The notes: generated from the sequence alone by a model not told the origin. A stretch of 64,000 nt of DNA from JBQTII01 sp052387905 (GCA_052387905.1 JBQTIR010000004.1:1-64000), one strand, 5' to 3'; shown: positions 8,576-17,608, numbered from the stretch's first letter. Numbers and translations are program-made.

Positions 8576-8596
8576 CCGGCGGTGGATTGCCGCCGG
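8576..8596 (+). terminator. Hairpin after the CBS gene
   Basis: CCGGCGG and CCGCCGG pair around a 7-base loop, about 30 bases after the stop. There is no T run, so termination is only likely. Confidence 0.35.
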
Positions 8597-8665
8597 CGTG
8601 CCCACGAGCTGTCCGCACGGAATGTTCGCCGCCCTGGCAGCGTTCCACCAGACAGATCGCTCCGC

Positions 8666-8703
8666 CTGAAATTTCAGTGCGCCGCCCGGACCTCGCGGCG
8701 CAC
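8666..8703 (+). promoter_or_regulatory. Palindrome plus hairpin upstream of the desaturase
   Basis: CTGAAATTTCAG (8666-8677) is a perfect 12-base palindrome, AT-rich for this region. It runs directly into a 9-bp hairpin, GTGCGCCGC (8677-8685) with GCGGCGCAC (8695-8703). The pair sits 83 bases before the desaturase start. It could be an operator and attenuator, or a terminator for upstream transcription. Confidence 0.35.
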
Positions 8704-8785
8704 CAGTGAGCAGGCCACGGCTGGGCCGATCGGGTGCCGGAACGACTCCGGCAACTCTCTGCCTTCCCATGTCTGAGGTCCTTGC

Positions 8786-9748
8786 ATGAGCGTCAGCACA
8801 ATTTATCGTCCTTGCGACCGCGAGGTCGACAGATCAGCCCCCCGCCACCGACTGCTCGACGGCAGTGCGTCGCGGACCGACCAGTGGATGGTGCGGGCCT
8901 TCATCGCCCTGCCCTTGCTCGCGCTCTTCGCGGCGGTCCCCGTCGCCTGGGGCTGGGGTCTGAGCTGGCTCGACGTCGGCCTCGGCGTCGGCTTCTACTG
9001 CCTGACCGGTCTCGGCGTCACCGTGGGGTTGCACCGCTACTTCACCCATGGCGCCTTCAAGGCCCGCCGCGGCCTGCGTATCGCCCTCGCGGTCGCCGGC
9101 AGCCTCGCGTTCCAGGGCCCGGTCACCAAGTGGGTGGCGGACCACCGACGTCATCACGCGTTCTCCGACAAACCCGGGGACCCGCACTCGCCGTGGCGCT
9201 TCGGCACCACACCGGCGGCACTGGCCAAGGGCTTCGCCCACGCGCACATGGGCTGGCTGTTCGGCCGCGAGCGCACCAGCGTCGAACGTTTCGCCCCGGA
9301 CCTGCTCGCGGATCGCGGGATCCGGACCGTCGACCGGATGTTCTTGCCGCTCGCCGCGGCCAGCCTCGCCCTGCCCGCGTTGATCGGTGGCCTGGTCACC
9401 ATGTCCTGGTGGGGCGCGGCGACGGCGTTCTTCTGGGCGGGCCTGGTCCGGATCGCGCTGCTCAGCCACGTGACCTGGTCGGTGAACTCGATCTGTCACA
9501 TGGTCGGGGCGCGGCCGTTCACCAGCCGGGACCGCTCCACGAACGTGTGGCCGCTGGCGGTGCTCTCCTTCGGTGAGTCCTGGCACAACCTGCACCACGC
9601 CGATCCGACCTGTGCCCGCCACGGGGTCCGCCGCGGGGAGGTCGACAGTTCGGCCCGGGTGATCTGGCTGTTCGAGAAGCTGGGTTGGGCGCACGACGTC
9701 CGCTGGCCCGATCCGCGCCGGCTCGCGCGCATCACCGCAGCCGCATGA
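8786..9748 (+). CDS. Membrane acyl-CoA (fatty acid) desaturase
   Basis: Inserts a cis double bond into acyl chains with O2 and a diiron centre. The 320-residue protein has the three histidine boxes in place: HRYFTH (83-88), HRRHH (120-124) and HNLHH (267-271). Hydrophobic segments lie at about 38-58, 64-82, 98-112 and 185-230, as in stearoyl-CoA desaturase-like proteins. GAGGTCC lies upstream of the ATG. The neighbouring stress genes and the palindrome upstream suggest a role in adjusting membrane fluidity, which is inference. Confidence 0.92.
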   Translation: MSVSTIYRPCDREVDRSAPRHRLLDGSASRTDQWMVRAFIALPLLALFAAVPVAWGWGLSWLDVGLGVGFYCLTGLGVTVGLHRYFTHGAFKARRGLRIALAVAGSLAFQGPVTKWVADHRRHHAFSDKPGDPHSPWRFGTTPAALAKGFAHAHMGWLFGRERTSVERFAPDLLADRGIRTVDRMFLPLAAASLALPALIGGLVTMSWWGAATAFFWAGLVRIALLSHVTWSVNSICHMVGARPFTSRDRSTNVWPLAVLSFGESWHNLHHADPTCARHGVRRGEVDSSARVIWLFEKLGWAHDVRWPDPRRLARITAAA

Positions 9749-9951
9749 GGTGACCCCTCGCGATCTACTGCGCTGGTGCTTTCGGGGTAACCGAGGGGTG
9801 ACGCGGAGTCGAATTGTGTGGATTTGGGAGTCGGGGGGTTGCCCCCGCCCCGGGGATGTGTGGCATGGTGGTCCCAGCGCCGCTACGGCGGGCGCTCACG
9901 GAACCGGTCACGAAGCGGCTCAGGTTCCGGCACATCTCGGGTGGTCCGACG

Positions 9952-10833
9952 ATGAACAGCTCTTCCAGCGCTCTCGCGCTCAAAATTCCGAACACCCCCG
10001 CGCCTTCGGCGCTTTCACGCCCGACGGCGACGGTCTCCTATCTGAAGCCCAAGGTCTCAGCCTTGCGGCCGGCCCCGACCGTCGACCCCATGGCCAGCGA
10101 CACGGAGTTGTTCCAGGCGATGCGCTCGGCCGGTCCCGCCGAGCGGGAGCGCATCCAGGAGATCCTGGTCCTGCGCCACACCGGTCTGGTCAAGTGGCTC
10201 GCCGGGCAGTACGCGAATAAGGCCGTGGACACCGATGAGCTTCGCCAGGTCGGCTTCCTCGGCCTGGTGCTCGCGATCCAGCGCTACGACGTCGACCGCG
10301 GTCACGACTTCACCAGCTTCGCGCGCCCGACCGTGCAAGGAGAGATCCGGCGCTACTTCCGGGACAAGCGTCGCTGGATCCGGCTGCCGCGCCGTTTGCA
10401 GGAGACCAAGGCCGCGATCCGTGAGTCCAGTGAGGCGCTTGTCCACGAGCTGGGCCGCCAGCCGCGCATCGAGGAGATCGCCGCGCACGCCGGACTGGAC
10501 GCCGCCCTGGTCGGCGAGGCGCTCGCAGCCGACGACACCTTCGCTCCGGTGTCGCTCGACGCCCCGATGGGCAGCGACGGCGACGAGTCCTTCACGGTCT
10601 GCGACACCTTGGGCGAGGACGACTCCCGCCTCGAGCTGATCGTCAACTGCGACGCGGTGCGTCCGTTGATCGCCGGTCTGCCCGAACGGGAGAAGCGCAT
10701 GCTGCTGATGCGTTTCTACGAGGACAAGACCCAGTCCGAGATCGGCGCCGAGCTGGGCATCTCCCAGATGCACGTCTCGCGCCTGCTCAGCCGCACCCTG
10801 GATAACCTGCGCGAGCAGCTCGACGCAGCCTGA
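9952..10833 (+). CDS. SigB/SigF-family RNA polymerase sigma factor
   Basis: Region 2 is clear (VKWLAGQYANKAVDTDELRQ, FLGLVLAIQRYD, FTSFARPTVQGEIRRYFRD), followed by region 3 (LHELGRQPRIEEIAAHAGL) and region 4 with its helix-turn-helix (TQSEIGAELGISQMHVSRLL). This is the group 3 stress/sporulation-type family (SigB, SigF). The start is uncertain: ATG 9952 gives 293 residues, and the first 60 are low in homology. ATG 10090 and ATG 9865 are alternatives, none with a strong ribosome-binding site. No anti-sigma gene lies next to it, which is unusual for this family. It may drive nearby stress genes. Confidence 0.88.
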   Translation: MNSSSSALALKIPNTPAPSALSRPTATVSYLKPKVSALRPAPTVDPMASDTELFQAMRSAGPAERERIQEILVLRHTGLVKWLAGQYANKAVDTDELRQVGFLGLVLAIQRYDVDRGHDFTSFARPTVQGEIRRYFRDKRRWIRLPRRLQETKAAIRESSEALVHELGRQPRIEEIAAHAGLDAALVGEALAADDTFAPVSLDAPMGSDGDESFTVCDTLGEDDSRLELIVNCDAVRPLIAGLPEREKRMLLMRFYEDKTQSEIGAELGISQMHVSRLLSRTLDNLREQLDAA

Positions 10834-10847
10834 CTTCCCCGTTGTGC

Positions 10848-10884
10848 GAACGGCCCCCGACAGCCATTCGGGGGCCGTTCGTTT
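10848..10884 (+). terminator. Terminator after the sigma-factor gene
   Basis: A perfect 13-bp stem (GAACGGCCCCCGA / TCGGGGGCCGTTC) with a 7-base loop, followed by GTTT, 15 bases after the stop codon. Confidence 0.8.
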
Positions 10885-10934
10885 GCGCCCGCCGACTCGG
10901 GCGTAAGCGCCACGGCGCGGGGTAGTTCCCGGTC

Positions 10935-11585
10935 GTGATGATGCTGCGACTTCCGGGCGTCTACGCCCCTGAGCACGACACCGAATTTTTGATTCGCGAG
11001 ATCCTGGCCGATGACGATCTGAGCGGTGCCCGGGCGTTGGAAATCGGTACCGGCACCGGGCGCATCGCGCTGGCACTGAAGCGGGCCGGGGCGGCGCAGG
11101 TGGTGGCGGTCGACATCAGCAGGCGGGCCATCCTCAGCGCGCGTCTGAACTCGGCCCTGCACCGGTTGCCGGTCCGGACCCACCGCCACGACCTGCTGCC
11201 GCCGGGCACTGCGCAGTTCGACGTCATCGTCGCCAACCCCCCGTACGTCCCGTGCGGCTCGGGTCCGCCCCCGCGGCACAGCGCCGCCCGCGCGTGGGAC
11301 GCCGGACTGGACGGGCGAGCGGTACTGGACCGCATCTGCGTGCTGGCGCCGACGCGGCTGGCGCCCGGTGGGCGGCTGTGGATCGTGCATTCGGCGTTGA
11401 GCGGGGCGCATCAGAGCCTGGATCTGCTGGACCGTCACGGGCTCTATGCGGAGATCGCGGCGAAGCATCAGGTGCCCTTCGGGCCGGTGATGCGGGCACG
11501 CGCGCCGTGGTTGCTCACCCAAGGGCTGATCGACGAGGGCCAGCGCCACGAAGACCTGGTCGTGATCCGTGCCCACAAGCGCTGA
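10935..11585 (+). CDS. HemK2/PrmC-like class I methyltransferase
   Basis: A 216-residue SAM-dependent methyltransferase. ALEIGTGTGRIALAL is the SAM-binding motif I, VVAVDISRRAI motif II, and VIVANPPYVPC is the NPPY motif of amino-group N-methyltransferases such as PrmC/HemK and Mtq2. It lacks the N-terminal domain of true PrmC, so it matches the shorter HemK2-like group seen in actinobacteria; the target (glutamine in a protein, or another amine) is unknown. It overlaps the CDGSH gene by 17 bases. Confidence 0.8.
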   Translation: MMMLRLPGVYAPEHDTEFLIREILADDDLSGARALEIGTGTGRIALALKRAGAAQVVAVDISRRAILSARLNSALHRLPVRTHRHDLLPPGTAQFDVIVANPPYVPCGSGPPPRHSAARAWDAGLDGRAVLDRICVLAPTRLAPGGRLWIVHSALSGAHQSLDLLDRHGLYAEIAAKHQVPFGPVMRARAPWLLTQGLIDEGQRHEDLVVIRAHKR

Positions 11586-11820
11586 GCCGGAGGTGGTGGC
11601 GGTGGGTGTGGGCGGCCGGGAGTCCACTCCGACCCGGGTCGCGATAAAGGCGACGGGGCCGATGCTCATCGACGGCCCGGTGGAGATCACCACCGACCAT
11701 GGCGAACCGATGCTGGTGGACCGTTTCCTGGTGGCGATCTGCACCTGCCGGGCCAGCCGGGCGTTTCCCCTGTGCGACGGCTCGCATCGACGCCTGGGTG
11801 CGGGCTCAGTTCAGCGGTGA
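11569..11820 (+). CDS. CDGSH iron-sulfur domain protein
   Basis: An 83-residue protein with one CDGSH motif: CTCRASRAFPLCDGSH, giving the Cys-x-Cys and Cys/His ligands of a [2Fe-2S] cluster of the mitoNEET type. Such clusters work in redox or Fe-S transfer. The ATG overlaps the methyltransferase stop, so the two are coupled. Its 3' end overlaps the convergent haem-oxygenase-like gene by 15 bases. The pairing of a CDGSH protein with a diiron haem-oxygenase-fold protein suggests joint action. Confidence 0.88.
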   Translation: MPTSAEPEVVAVGVGGRESTPTRVAIKATGPMLIDGPVEITTDHGEPMLVDRFLVAICTCRASRAFPLCDGSHRRLGAGSVQR

Positions 11821-12807
11821 CCGCAGCGAGCTCTTGCCCTGGGCCCACCGCTCCAGGATGAGCTCGTCGTGGCGGGCGTCGATCCAACTTGATGCCCGGA
11901 TCCCGAAGAGCACGTCGGCGGCCAACGCGGGCTCGGCGGCCACCATCGCCTCGATGACTTCACGCATCACGTGCTCGTGCACGGAGTCCGCGACGGCGTG
12001 CTCGGCATAGAAGTGCTCGGCGGCTGCTCCGCCCCCGACCTTACGGACGGCTGTGGCCATCCGCTGCGCCGCCAGTGAGGAGGTCATCTCCACGGTGGCG
12101 AGCTGACCCACCAACGCCCCGCGCAAGGTGCGGTGCAGGCCGCACATCGACATGAAGTTGACCGCTGCGAGCGCGATCCCCGGAACCAGGTCCAGGTAGG
12201 CGCCGTAGGTCGGGTCCAGATCCAGGTCCCGCATCAGGTCCGCGAAGAGCTGGGCGTGCATCTGGGTCCCGCGCCCGCCGCCGTACTCGTCGAACTCCAC
12301 CGCCGCCACGCCGGCCTTGGCCTGACCGATCAGCCGCGGCAGCACCCACGCCTGCGGATCGGCCTCCTTGAGGTGGTAGACGCAGCGGTGCACCGCCAGC
12401 TCCCGCAGCTGCCACAGCTCGGCACGGCGCGCGAGTTCGGCGGAGACCCCGGTGGTCGGCCCCCCACCCATGAGACCGTCGATCACCTCCTCGAGCGAGG
12501 TGGAATCGACACCGACGTCGGCGCGCAGCGCGGTCAGGAAGCGCTGCTCCAGTAGCCGGCGGAAGGCCAGCACGACCAGGTCCCATTCCTGGTCCGCGCG
12601 CACGTCGGCGAAGCCGCGGTAGTGCATCTCGTAGGCGCAGTACAGCGCCAGCTGCAAGTCGTCACCGTAGGGGTCCGCAGCATGCAGGGCGGCGCTGGTC
12701 GGTCGGACCGAGATACCGGCGAGCGCGTCGAGCATGGTGGCGGATAGCGGCCCGCGCGCCAGCGGCAGGACAGGTTCGGCCAACGGTGCGGAGGTTGTGA
12801 CGGGCAT
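11806..12807 (-). CDS. Haem-oxygenase-like diiron oxidase (iron-containing redox enzyme family)
   Basis: A 333-residue, nearly all-helical protein. Candidate metal ligands sit in EMHYRGF (near 60), HRCVYHLKEAD, EFDEYGGG, QMHAQLFADL and the late helix VHEHVMREVIE, matching the HDO-type pattern. Members oxidise varied small molecules with O2; the substrate here is not readable. It begins 9 bases after the treZ stop with AGGGG overlapping that stop, so it is probably the third gene of the treY-treZ operon. It converges with the CDGSH gene. Confidence 0.75.
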   Translation of the reverse strand: MPVTTSAPLAEPVLPLARGPLSATMLDALAGISVRPTSAALHAADPYGDDLQLALYCAYEMHYRGFADVRADQEWDLVVLAFRRLLEQRFLTALRADVGVDSTSLEEVIDGLMGGGPTTGVSAELARRAELWQLRELAVHRCVYHLKEADPQAWVLPRLIGQAKAGVAAVEFDEYGGGRGTQMHAQLFADLMRDLDLDPTYGAYLDLVPGIALAAVNFMSMCGLHRTLRGALVGQLATVEMTSSLAAQRMATAVRKVGGGAAAEHFYAEHAVADSVHEHVMREVIEAMVAAEPALAADVLFGIRASSWIDARHDELILERWAQGKSSLRSPLN

Positions 12808-12816
12808 GACAATCCC

Positions 12817-14583
12817 CTACCCACCCACCGCGGGCCCAGACCGTTCGAGCACCAGAACTGCGTCCGGCGCCAGAAGTGTCCGCTCCTTGGCCGGTGCCTC
12901 GGGGCGGGCCCGCGGGGGCGGCCAGGCTGCTACGAGGTCGTAACCGTTGGTGTCCACGCACAGGGCGCCGCTGCCCAGGTTCGCCAGGACCCAGACCGCG
13001 CAATTGCGGACCCCGAGCAACCCGCTGTGGGAGTCGACGTCGGCTTCGAGAAGTCCCGGCCCGGTGTCGTCCTCGCCGAGGCCGTGCCGGCGCCGCAGTG
13101 CGATCAGGGTCCGGTACCAGCTCAGCAGGGCGCCGTGTTCCTCCTTGTCGAGTTCCGCCCAGTCCAGGACCGAGGCGGTGAAGGTGTCCGGGTCCTGCGG
13201 GTCGGGCACTTCCTCGGGTGTCCAGCCGAACGCGGTGAACTCGCTGCGGCGCCCGGCGCTGACCAGCGCGCCCAGCTCCGGGTCCTCGTGGTCGGTGAAA
13301 TACAGGAACGGAGTGCTCGCATCCCATTCCTCGCCCTGGAACAGCAACGGGATGAAGGGGCTGGTGAGCAGCAAGGCAGCGGCGATGCGCAGCCGCCCGG
13401 CGCTGGTGAGGGAGCCGAGCCGGTCCCCGCGTGCGCGATTGCCCACCTGGTCGTGGTTCTGCACGCTGACCACGAACTGACTTCCCGTCAATCCCGTGGG
13501 CGGGCGTCCATAGCTGCGCTGGCGGAAGCCGGAGTGAATGCCGTCGTACACCCAGCCCGAGGCCAGGGATTTGGTCAGCTGATCCAGCGCGCCGAAGTCG
13601 GCGTAGTAACCGGCTCTCTCGCCGGTGAGGACCGCGTGCAGGGCGTGGTGCCAATCGTCGGCCCAGGCCGCATCCAGGCCCAGACCACCGGCGGCGACCG
13701 GGCGCACGTAGCGCGGGTCGTTGCGGTCGGACTCCGCGATGAGGAACAACGGCCGCTCGCCCCGTTCGGCCTCGGCCGCCACCGCCGTCGAGAGCTGCTC
13801 CAGCAGATGCAGCGCACTGTCGTCGACCAGCGCGTGCACGGCATCGAGGCGCAACCCGTCGCAGTGGTAGTCCCGCAACCACATCAACGCGTTGTCGATC
13901 ACCCAACGGCGAACCTCGTCGCTGCCGGGACCGTCGAAGTTCACCGCCGGACCCCACATCGTCATGTGCCGGTCGCAGAAGTACGGCCCGAACTCCGGCA
14001 GGTAGTTCCCGGCCGGCCCGAGGTGGTTGTAGACGACGTCCATCACCACGGCCAGTCCGGCGCCGTGGCAGGCGTCGACCAGCCGCTTGAGGCTGTCCGG
14101 GCCGCCATAGGCGTGGTGCGGGGCACTCAGGTGCACTCCGTCGTACCCCCAGCCGCGGCGTCCGGGAAACTCGGCGACCGGCAGCAGTTCGACGGTGTCG
14201 ATCCCCAGGTCGACCAGGTGCCCGAGCCGGGAGATGGCGGCGTCGAAGGTACCCGCGCGGGTGAACGTGCCGATGTGCAACTCGTAGATCACCGAGCCGG
14301 GCAGGTGCCGGCCCGCCCAGGCCTCGTCGGTCCACGCGAAGCCGTAATGATCAACCACCTCGGAAAGCCCGTGGACGCCGTCGGGTTGCGAACCCGAGCG
14401 TGGGTCCGGGCGAGGCTCGCCGCCGTCGAGACAGAAGCCGTAACGGGCACCGGGCTCGCGCAAGATAGCCGAGTGCCACCAGCCGTGGTCGGTGCGCGAC
14501 ATCGGATGCCGGCCACCGTCGAGCCACAAGTCGACCCTCGTGGGCAGGGGCGCCCACACGGCGTACTGCGCAGGTTCAGCCAT
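12817..14583 (-). CDS. treZ: Malto-oligosyltrehalose trehalohydrolase
   Basis: Releases trehalose from maltooligosyl-trehalose made by TreY. The 588-residue GH13 protein has the N-terminal beta domain (YAVWAPLPTRVDLWLDGG), then GLRLDAVHALVD (catalytic Asp), PLFLIAESDRND (Glu) and VVSVQNHDQVGNR (Asp). GGAGAGGGGG precedes ATG 14583; longer in-frame starts overlap treY and are rejected. It follows treY by 25 bases on the same strand. TreX is not in this window. Confidence 0.95.
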   Translation of the reverse strand: MAEPAQYAVWAPLPTRVDLWLDGGRHPMSRTDHGWWHSAILREPGARYGFCLDGGEPRPDPRSGSQPDGVHGLSEVVDHYGFAWTDEAWAGRHLPGSVIYELHIGTFTRAGTFDAAISRLGHLVDLGIDTVELLPVAEFPGRRGWGYDGVHLSAPHHAYGGPDSLKRLVDACHGAGLAVVMDVVYNHLGPAGNYLPEFGPYFCDRHMTMWGPAVNFDGPGSDEVRRWVIDNALMWLRDYHCDGLRLDAVHALVDDSALHLLEQLSTAVAAEAERGERPLFLIAESDRNDPRYVRPVAAGGLGLDAAWADDWHHALHAVLTGERAGYYADFGALDQLTKSLASGWVYDGIHSGFRQRSYGRPPTGLTGSQFVVSVQNHDQVGNRARGDRLGSLTSAGRLRIAAALLLTSPFIPLLFQGEEWDASTPFLYFTDHEDPELGALVSAGRRSEFTAFGWTPEEVPDPQDPDTFTASVLDWAELDKEEHGALLSWYRTLIALRRRHGLGEDDTGPGLLEADVDSHSGLLGVRNCAVWVLANLGSGALCVDTNGYDLVAAWPPPRARPEAPAKERTLLAPDAVLVLERSGPAVGG

Positions 14584-14608
14584 CACATCCCCCTCTCCAG
14601 GCGGTGCC

Positions 14609-17272
14609 TCAGTATTCGCGCCCCAGCACGGCCACCGGGAACTCGGCCAGCACGTCGGCCACCGCGACCGTCCCACCTAGCCGGCGCGCCTCGGTGAGTA
14701 CATCGCGCCACTGGCCGGTCGGTAGCTCCAGGGTGGTCCCGGCCCAGTCCTCGCCGAGACCGACGAGCAGGCGGGGGACCACCACCAGCAGATCGCCGCG
14801 CCGGAAGGCGAGGGCATGGTCGGCCTTGGGTCCGCGCGCCGGTAGCGATTCGTGGTCCGGGCTCGCATAGCGCGCGGTGAAGTCGCGCCGGTCGCTGAGC
14901 AGGCGCGCGATCAGCCACAGCTTCGTGCCCCCGTCGTCGAGATGGGTAAGCGCGGTGGCAGCGTCGGCCCCGGAGAGTGCCGCGGCCAGGCGGGTGCGCT
15001 CGGCGTAGTCGACCGGCCGACGATTGTCCGGGTCCACTGCGGCGAAGTTCCACAGCTCGTCGCCCTGGTAGATGTCGGGTACGCCCGGCCAGGTGAGCAG
15101 CAGCGTGGTCTGGACCAGGGAAGCGACGCGGCCCAGTTCAACCAGGCGGTGCTCGGCCAGGAACGACTCGAGGTCCTCGCGGAACGCGGTGTCCGCCAGC
15201 ACGGCGGAACAGAACTCGACCAGGGCGCTGTCGTACTCCGGGTCCGCGTCGGACCAGCTGGTGTGCACCTTGGCTTCCCGGCTCGCCTTGGTCATGAAGT
15301 CCAGAACCCGGTCGGGGGTGATCGGCCAGGTCCCGACCAGCGTCTGGTAGAGCAGGTACTCCGTCGCCCGGTCCGGCCACCTCCCGCGCCGATGGGCGCC
15401 GTTGTGCGCGGACCACCGAGTCACGGCGGCGGACCACGCGTCGGTGAGCTCCGCGAGCAGGTTGAGCCGGGCCCGGGTATCGGCGCTGCGCTTGGTGTCG
15501 TGGGTGGACAGGGTCGCCATCGCGGTCGGCCGCTCGCGGGCGGCCGCCATCGCCTCGGCGTGGAACGCGGCCACCGGCCGGCCCACCCGGGCGGGATTCC
15601 CGCCGACCTCATTGAGCGAGATCAGCCGCTGATAACGGTAGAACGCGGTGTCCTCGACGCCCTTGGCCATCACCGGGGCGCAGACCTGCGGGAAGCGCAA
15701 CGCGAACTCGGTCTCGTCCTCGCCGGGGTGGGCGAGTACCAGCAGCTCTCCCAGGAAGGTGAGCAACTCGGTGTCGATGTCCGGGCGGGCTTGGCGTGCG
15801 CGTTGCACCGCCGCGTCCACCTGGGCGCGGTCGGCGTCGGTGACCGCCCGGCTGGGGTGGGAGTAGGTGCGGTACACCCCGAAACCGGCGATCAGTTCGG
15901 TCAGGGCCGCCCGCAGATCACGGCGGGTGTGATCGCGATGGCGGCGGTGCCGTTGGCACACCACCCCCAGCAACCGGGTGAGCCGGTCGATCTCGGTCGC
16001 GAGCTCACCGTGCATGATCGCCAGCTTGGCGGTGTGCTCCACCGCGGCGCAGTCCAGATCGTCCGGGCCCGCCTCGTCGCCGAGGAAGGCCGCGTACGCG
16101 CGGTCCAGGCCCGCAGTGCTGGCAGGATCCACCATCACGTCGTTGACCGTGGTGATGAATTCGTATCCGGAGGTGCCCGCCACCGGCCAGGTCGGCGGGA
16201 TGCGTTCACCAGGGGCGAGGATCTTCTCGACCACGGTGTAGGTGCCGCCGGTGGCCCGGCTCAGGCGGTGCAGATAACCCTCGGGGTCGCGCAGGCCGTC
16301 GACGTGATCGATACGCAGGCCGGTCACCGACCCCTGGCGCACCAGGTCCAGAATCAGCGCGTGCGTCGCGTCGAAGGCGCCGTCGTCCTCGATCTGAAGT
16401 CCGATCAAATTGTCGATGCTGAAGAAGCGCCGATAGTCCAGCTCTTCACTCGCGGTGCGCCAGTGCGCGAGGCGGAAGTTCTGCCGGGCGAGCAGGGCGT
16501 CGAAGGCATCGGGTCGCTCGGCGACATCGGTGAGCGCATCGTCGACCGCCTTGCCCACGTGCGGGTGGACGCTGCACAGGTGCGCGAGTTGCTCGGTGAG
16601 CATCTCCTTGCGCTCGTGGCGTTCCAGGACGGCGGAGCGATCGGTGAGGCGGGCATGCGGCAACGTCGCGAATTCCTCGGCGAGCTGCGACAGCTCCGCC
16701 GATCCCGGGCCGGCTGCCTCGGCGGCGGCCCGCAGGATGTCGTCGAGCGTGCGCGGCGAGAGCGGCAGTTCGTGCTCGGCGTAGCGCAGCAGCACGGACC
16801 CGCCCTCGCGCACCAGCGCCAGTTCGCCGGCCTCCAGCACCCGGCCGAACGGATCGCCGAGGATCGGCACCAGCACGGTGTGGCGAGACTTCTCCTCCTC
16901 GCCGCCCCAGTCGATGTCGAAGAAGGTGGCGTAGCGACTGGCGGCGCCGTTCTCCAGCACGTCCCACCACCACGCGTTGTCGCGTCCGCCCCGGGCCATG
17001 TGATTGGGGACGATGTCGAGGATCTGCGACATCCCGCGGGCGTCCAGCGCCGCGACCAGGCGTGCGTGCGCCTCGGCACCACCCAGTTCACCGTTCAGCC
17101 GGGAATGGTCGACGACGTCGTACCCGTGGGTGCTGCCCGCAGCGGCCTGCAGGTAAGGGGAGCAGTACAGGTGGGAGATGCCGAGTGCATGCAGGTGATC
17201 CACGACCGCGGCCGCGTCGTCGAAGGTAAAACCGGCGTGCAGTTGGACGCGGTACGTGGCACGGGGATGCAT
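14609..17272 (-). CDS. treY: Malto-oligosyltrehalose synthase
   Basis: Converts the reducing-end alpha-1,4 bond of maltodextrins to alpha,alpha-1,1, the first step of the TreYZ trehalose route. The 887-residue protein starts TYRVQLHAGFTFDDAAAVV, as the family does, and shows GISHLYCSPYLQA, ILDIVPNHMA, GLRIDHVDGL (catalytic Asp), a Glu in TVVEKIL and LSTHDTKRSAD (Asp). The length is slightly above that of shorter homologues. It is the first gene of the leftward treY-treZ-HDO operon. Confidence 0.95.
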   Translation of the reverse strand: MHPRATYRVQLHAGFTFDDAAAVVDHLHALGISHLYCSPYLQAAAGSTHGYDVVDHSRLNGELGGAEAHARLVAALDARGMSQILDIVPNHMARGGRDNAWWWDVLENGAASRYATFFDIDWGGEEEKSRHTVLVPILGDPFGRVLEAGELALVREGGSVLLRYAEHELPLSPRTLDDILRAAAEAAGPGSAELSQLAEEFATLPHARLTDRSAVLERHERKEMLTEQLAHLCSVHPHVGKAVDDALTDVAERPDAFDALLARQNFRLAHWRTASEELDYRRFFSIDNLIGLQIEDDGAFDATHALILDLVRQGSVTGLRIDHVDGLRDPEGYLHRLSRATGGTYTVVEKILAPGERIPPTWPVAGTSGYEFITTVNDVMVDPASTAGLDRAYAAFLGDEAGPDDLDCAAVEHTAKLAIMHGELATEIDRLTRLLGVVCQRHRRHRDHTRRDLRAALTELIAGFGVYRTYSHPSRAVTDADRAQVDAAVQRARQARPDIDTELLTFLGELLVLAHPGEDETEFALRFPQVCAPVMAKGVEDTAFYRYQRLISLNEVGGNPARVGRPVAAFHAEAMAAARERPTAMATLSTHDTKRSADTRARLNLLAELTDAWSAAVTRWSAHNGAHRRGRWPDRATEYLLYQTLVGTWPITPDRVLDFMTKASREAKVHTSWSDADPEYDSALVEFCSAVLADTAFREDLESFLAEHRLVELGRVASLVQTTLLLTWPGVPDIYQGDELWNFAAVDPDNRRPVDYAERTRLAAALSGADAATALTHLDDGGTKLWLIARLLSDRRDFTARYASPDHESLPARGPKADHALAFRRGDLLVVVPRLLVGLGEDWAGTTLELPTGQWRDVLTEARRLGGTVAVADVLAEFPVAVLGREY

Positions 17273-17341
17273 GCGCGGGACCTACCCGGCGCGCGCCGCG
17301 GCGAACCCTGACCGGATGTGACGCCGAACCGGAGCAGGTCG

Positions 17342-17365
17342 GGTTAGTCCGCTGCCAGCGGGTAG
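17342..17365 (+). promoter_or_regulatory. Possible SigB/SigF-type promoter for csbD
   Basis: GGTTAG (17342-17347), a 12-base spacer and GGGTAG (17360-17365) resemble the GTTTAA-N12-14-GGGTAT consensus of stress sigma factors. It lies about 55 bases before the csbD start. CsbD is a SigB-dependent general stress protein in Bacillus, and a SigB/SigF-family gene is present at 9952. One mismatch in each box keeps this tentative. Confidence 0.4.
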
Positions 17366-17420
17366 GTAGGCAGGAGTCGGTCGACGCAGGTGTCGGCCCA
17401 AGCGAGCGAGGGGGCACCCC

Positions 17421-17594
17421 ATGAGTGCTATCGACAAGGCGAAGAACATGGCCGAGGACGCCAAGGGCAAGGTCAAGGAAGCCGTCGGCGGCGCCACCGG
17501 TAACGACGACATGAAGGCCGAGGGTCAGGTCGACCAAGGCTCGAGCGACCTCAAGCAGGCCGGCGAGAAGGTCAAGGACGCGTTCAAGCACTGA
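17421..17594 (+). CDS. CsbD family stress protein (57 aa)
   Basis: A small hydrophilic protein, MSAIDKAKNMAEDAKGKVKE and so on, with the Lys/Ala/Gly-rich KGKVKEAVGGATG and EGQVDQ motifs of the CsbD family and a C-terminal KQAGEKVKDAFK. The family is induced by general stress; its biochemical role is unknown. GAGGGGG precedes ATG 17421. It is single-gene: a strong terminator follows and treY diverges on the other side. Confidence 0.92.
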   Translation: MSAIDKAKNMAEDAKGKVKEAVGGATGNDDMKAEGQVDQGSSDLKQAGEKVKDAFKH

Positions 17595-17608
17595 GCTCAT
17601 GATTCGTA

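Noticed and set aside
14852..17311. 819-codon open frame antisense to treY
   Set aside because: TreY is certain on the minus strand; the antisense product is Arg/Gly/Val-rich noise without a ribosome-binding site.
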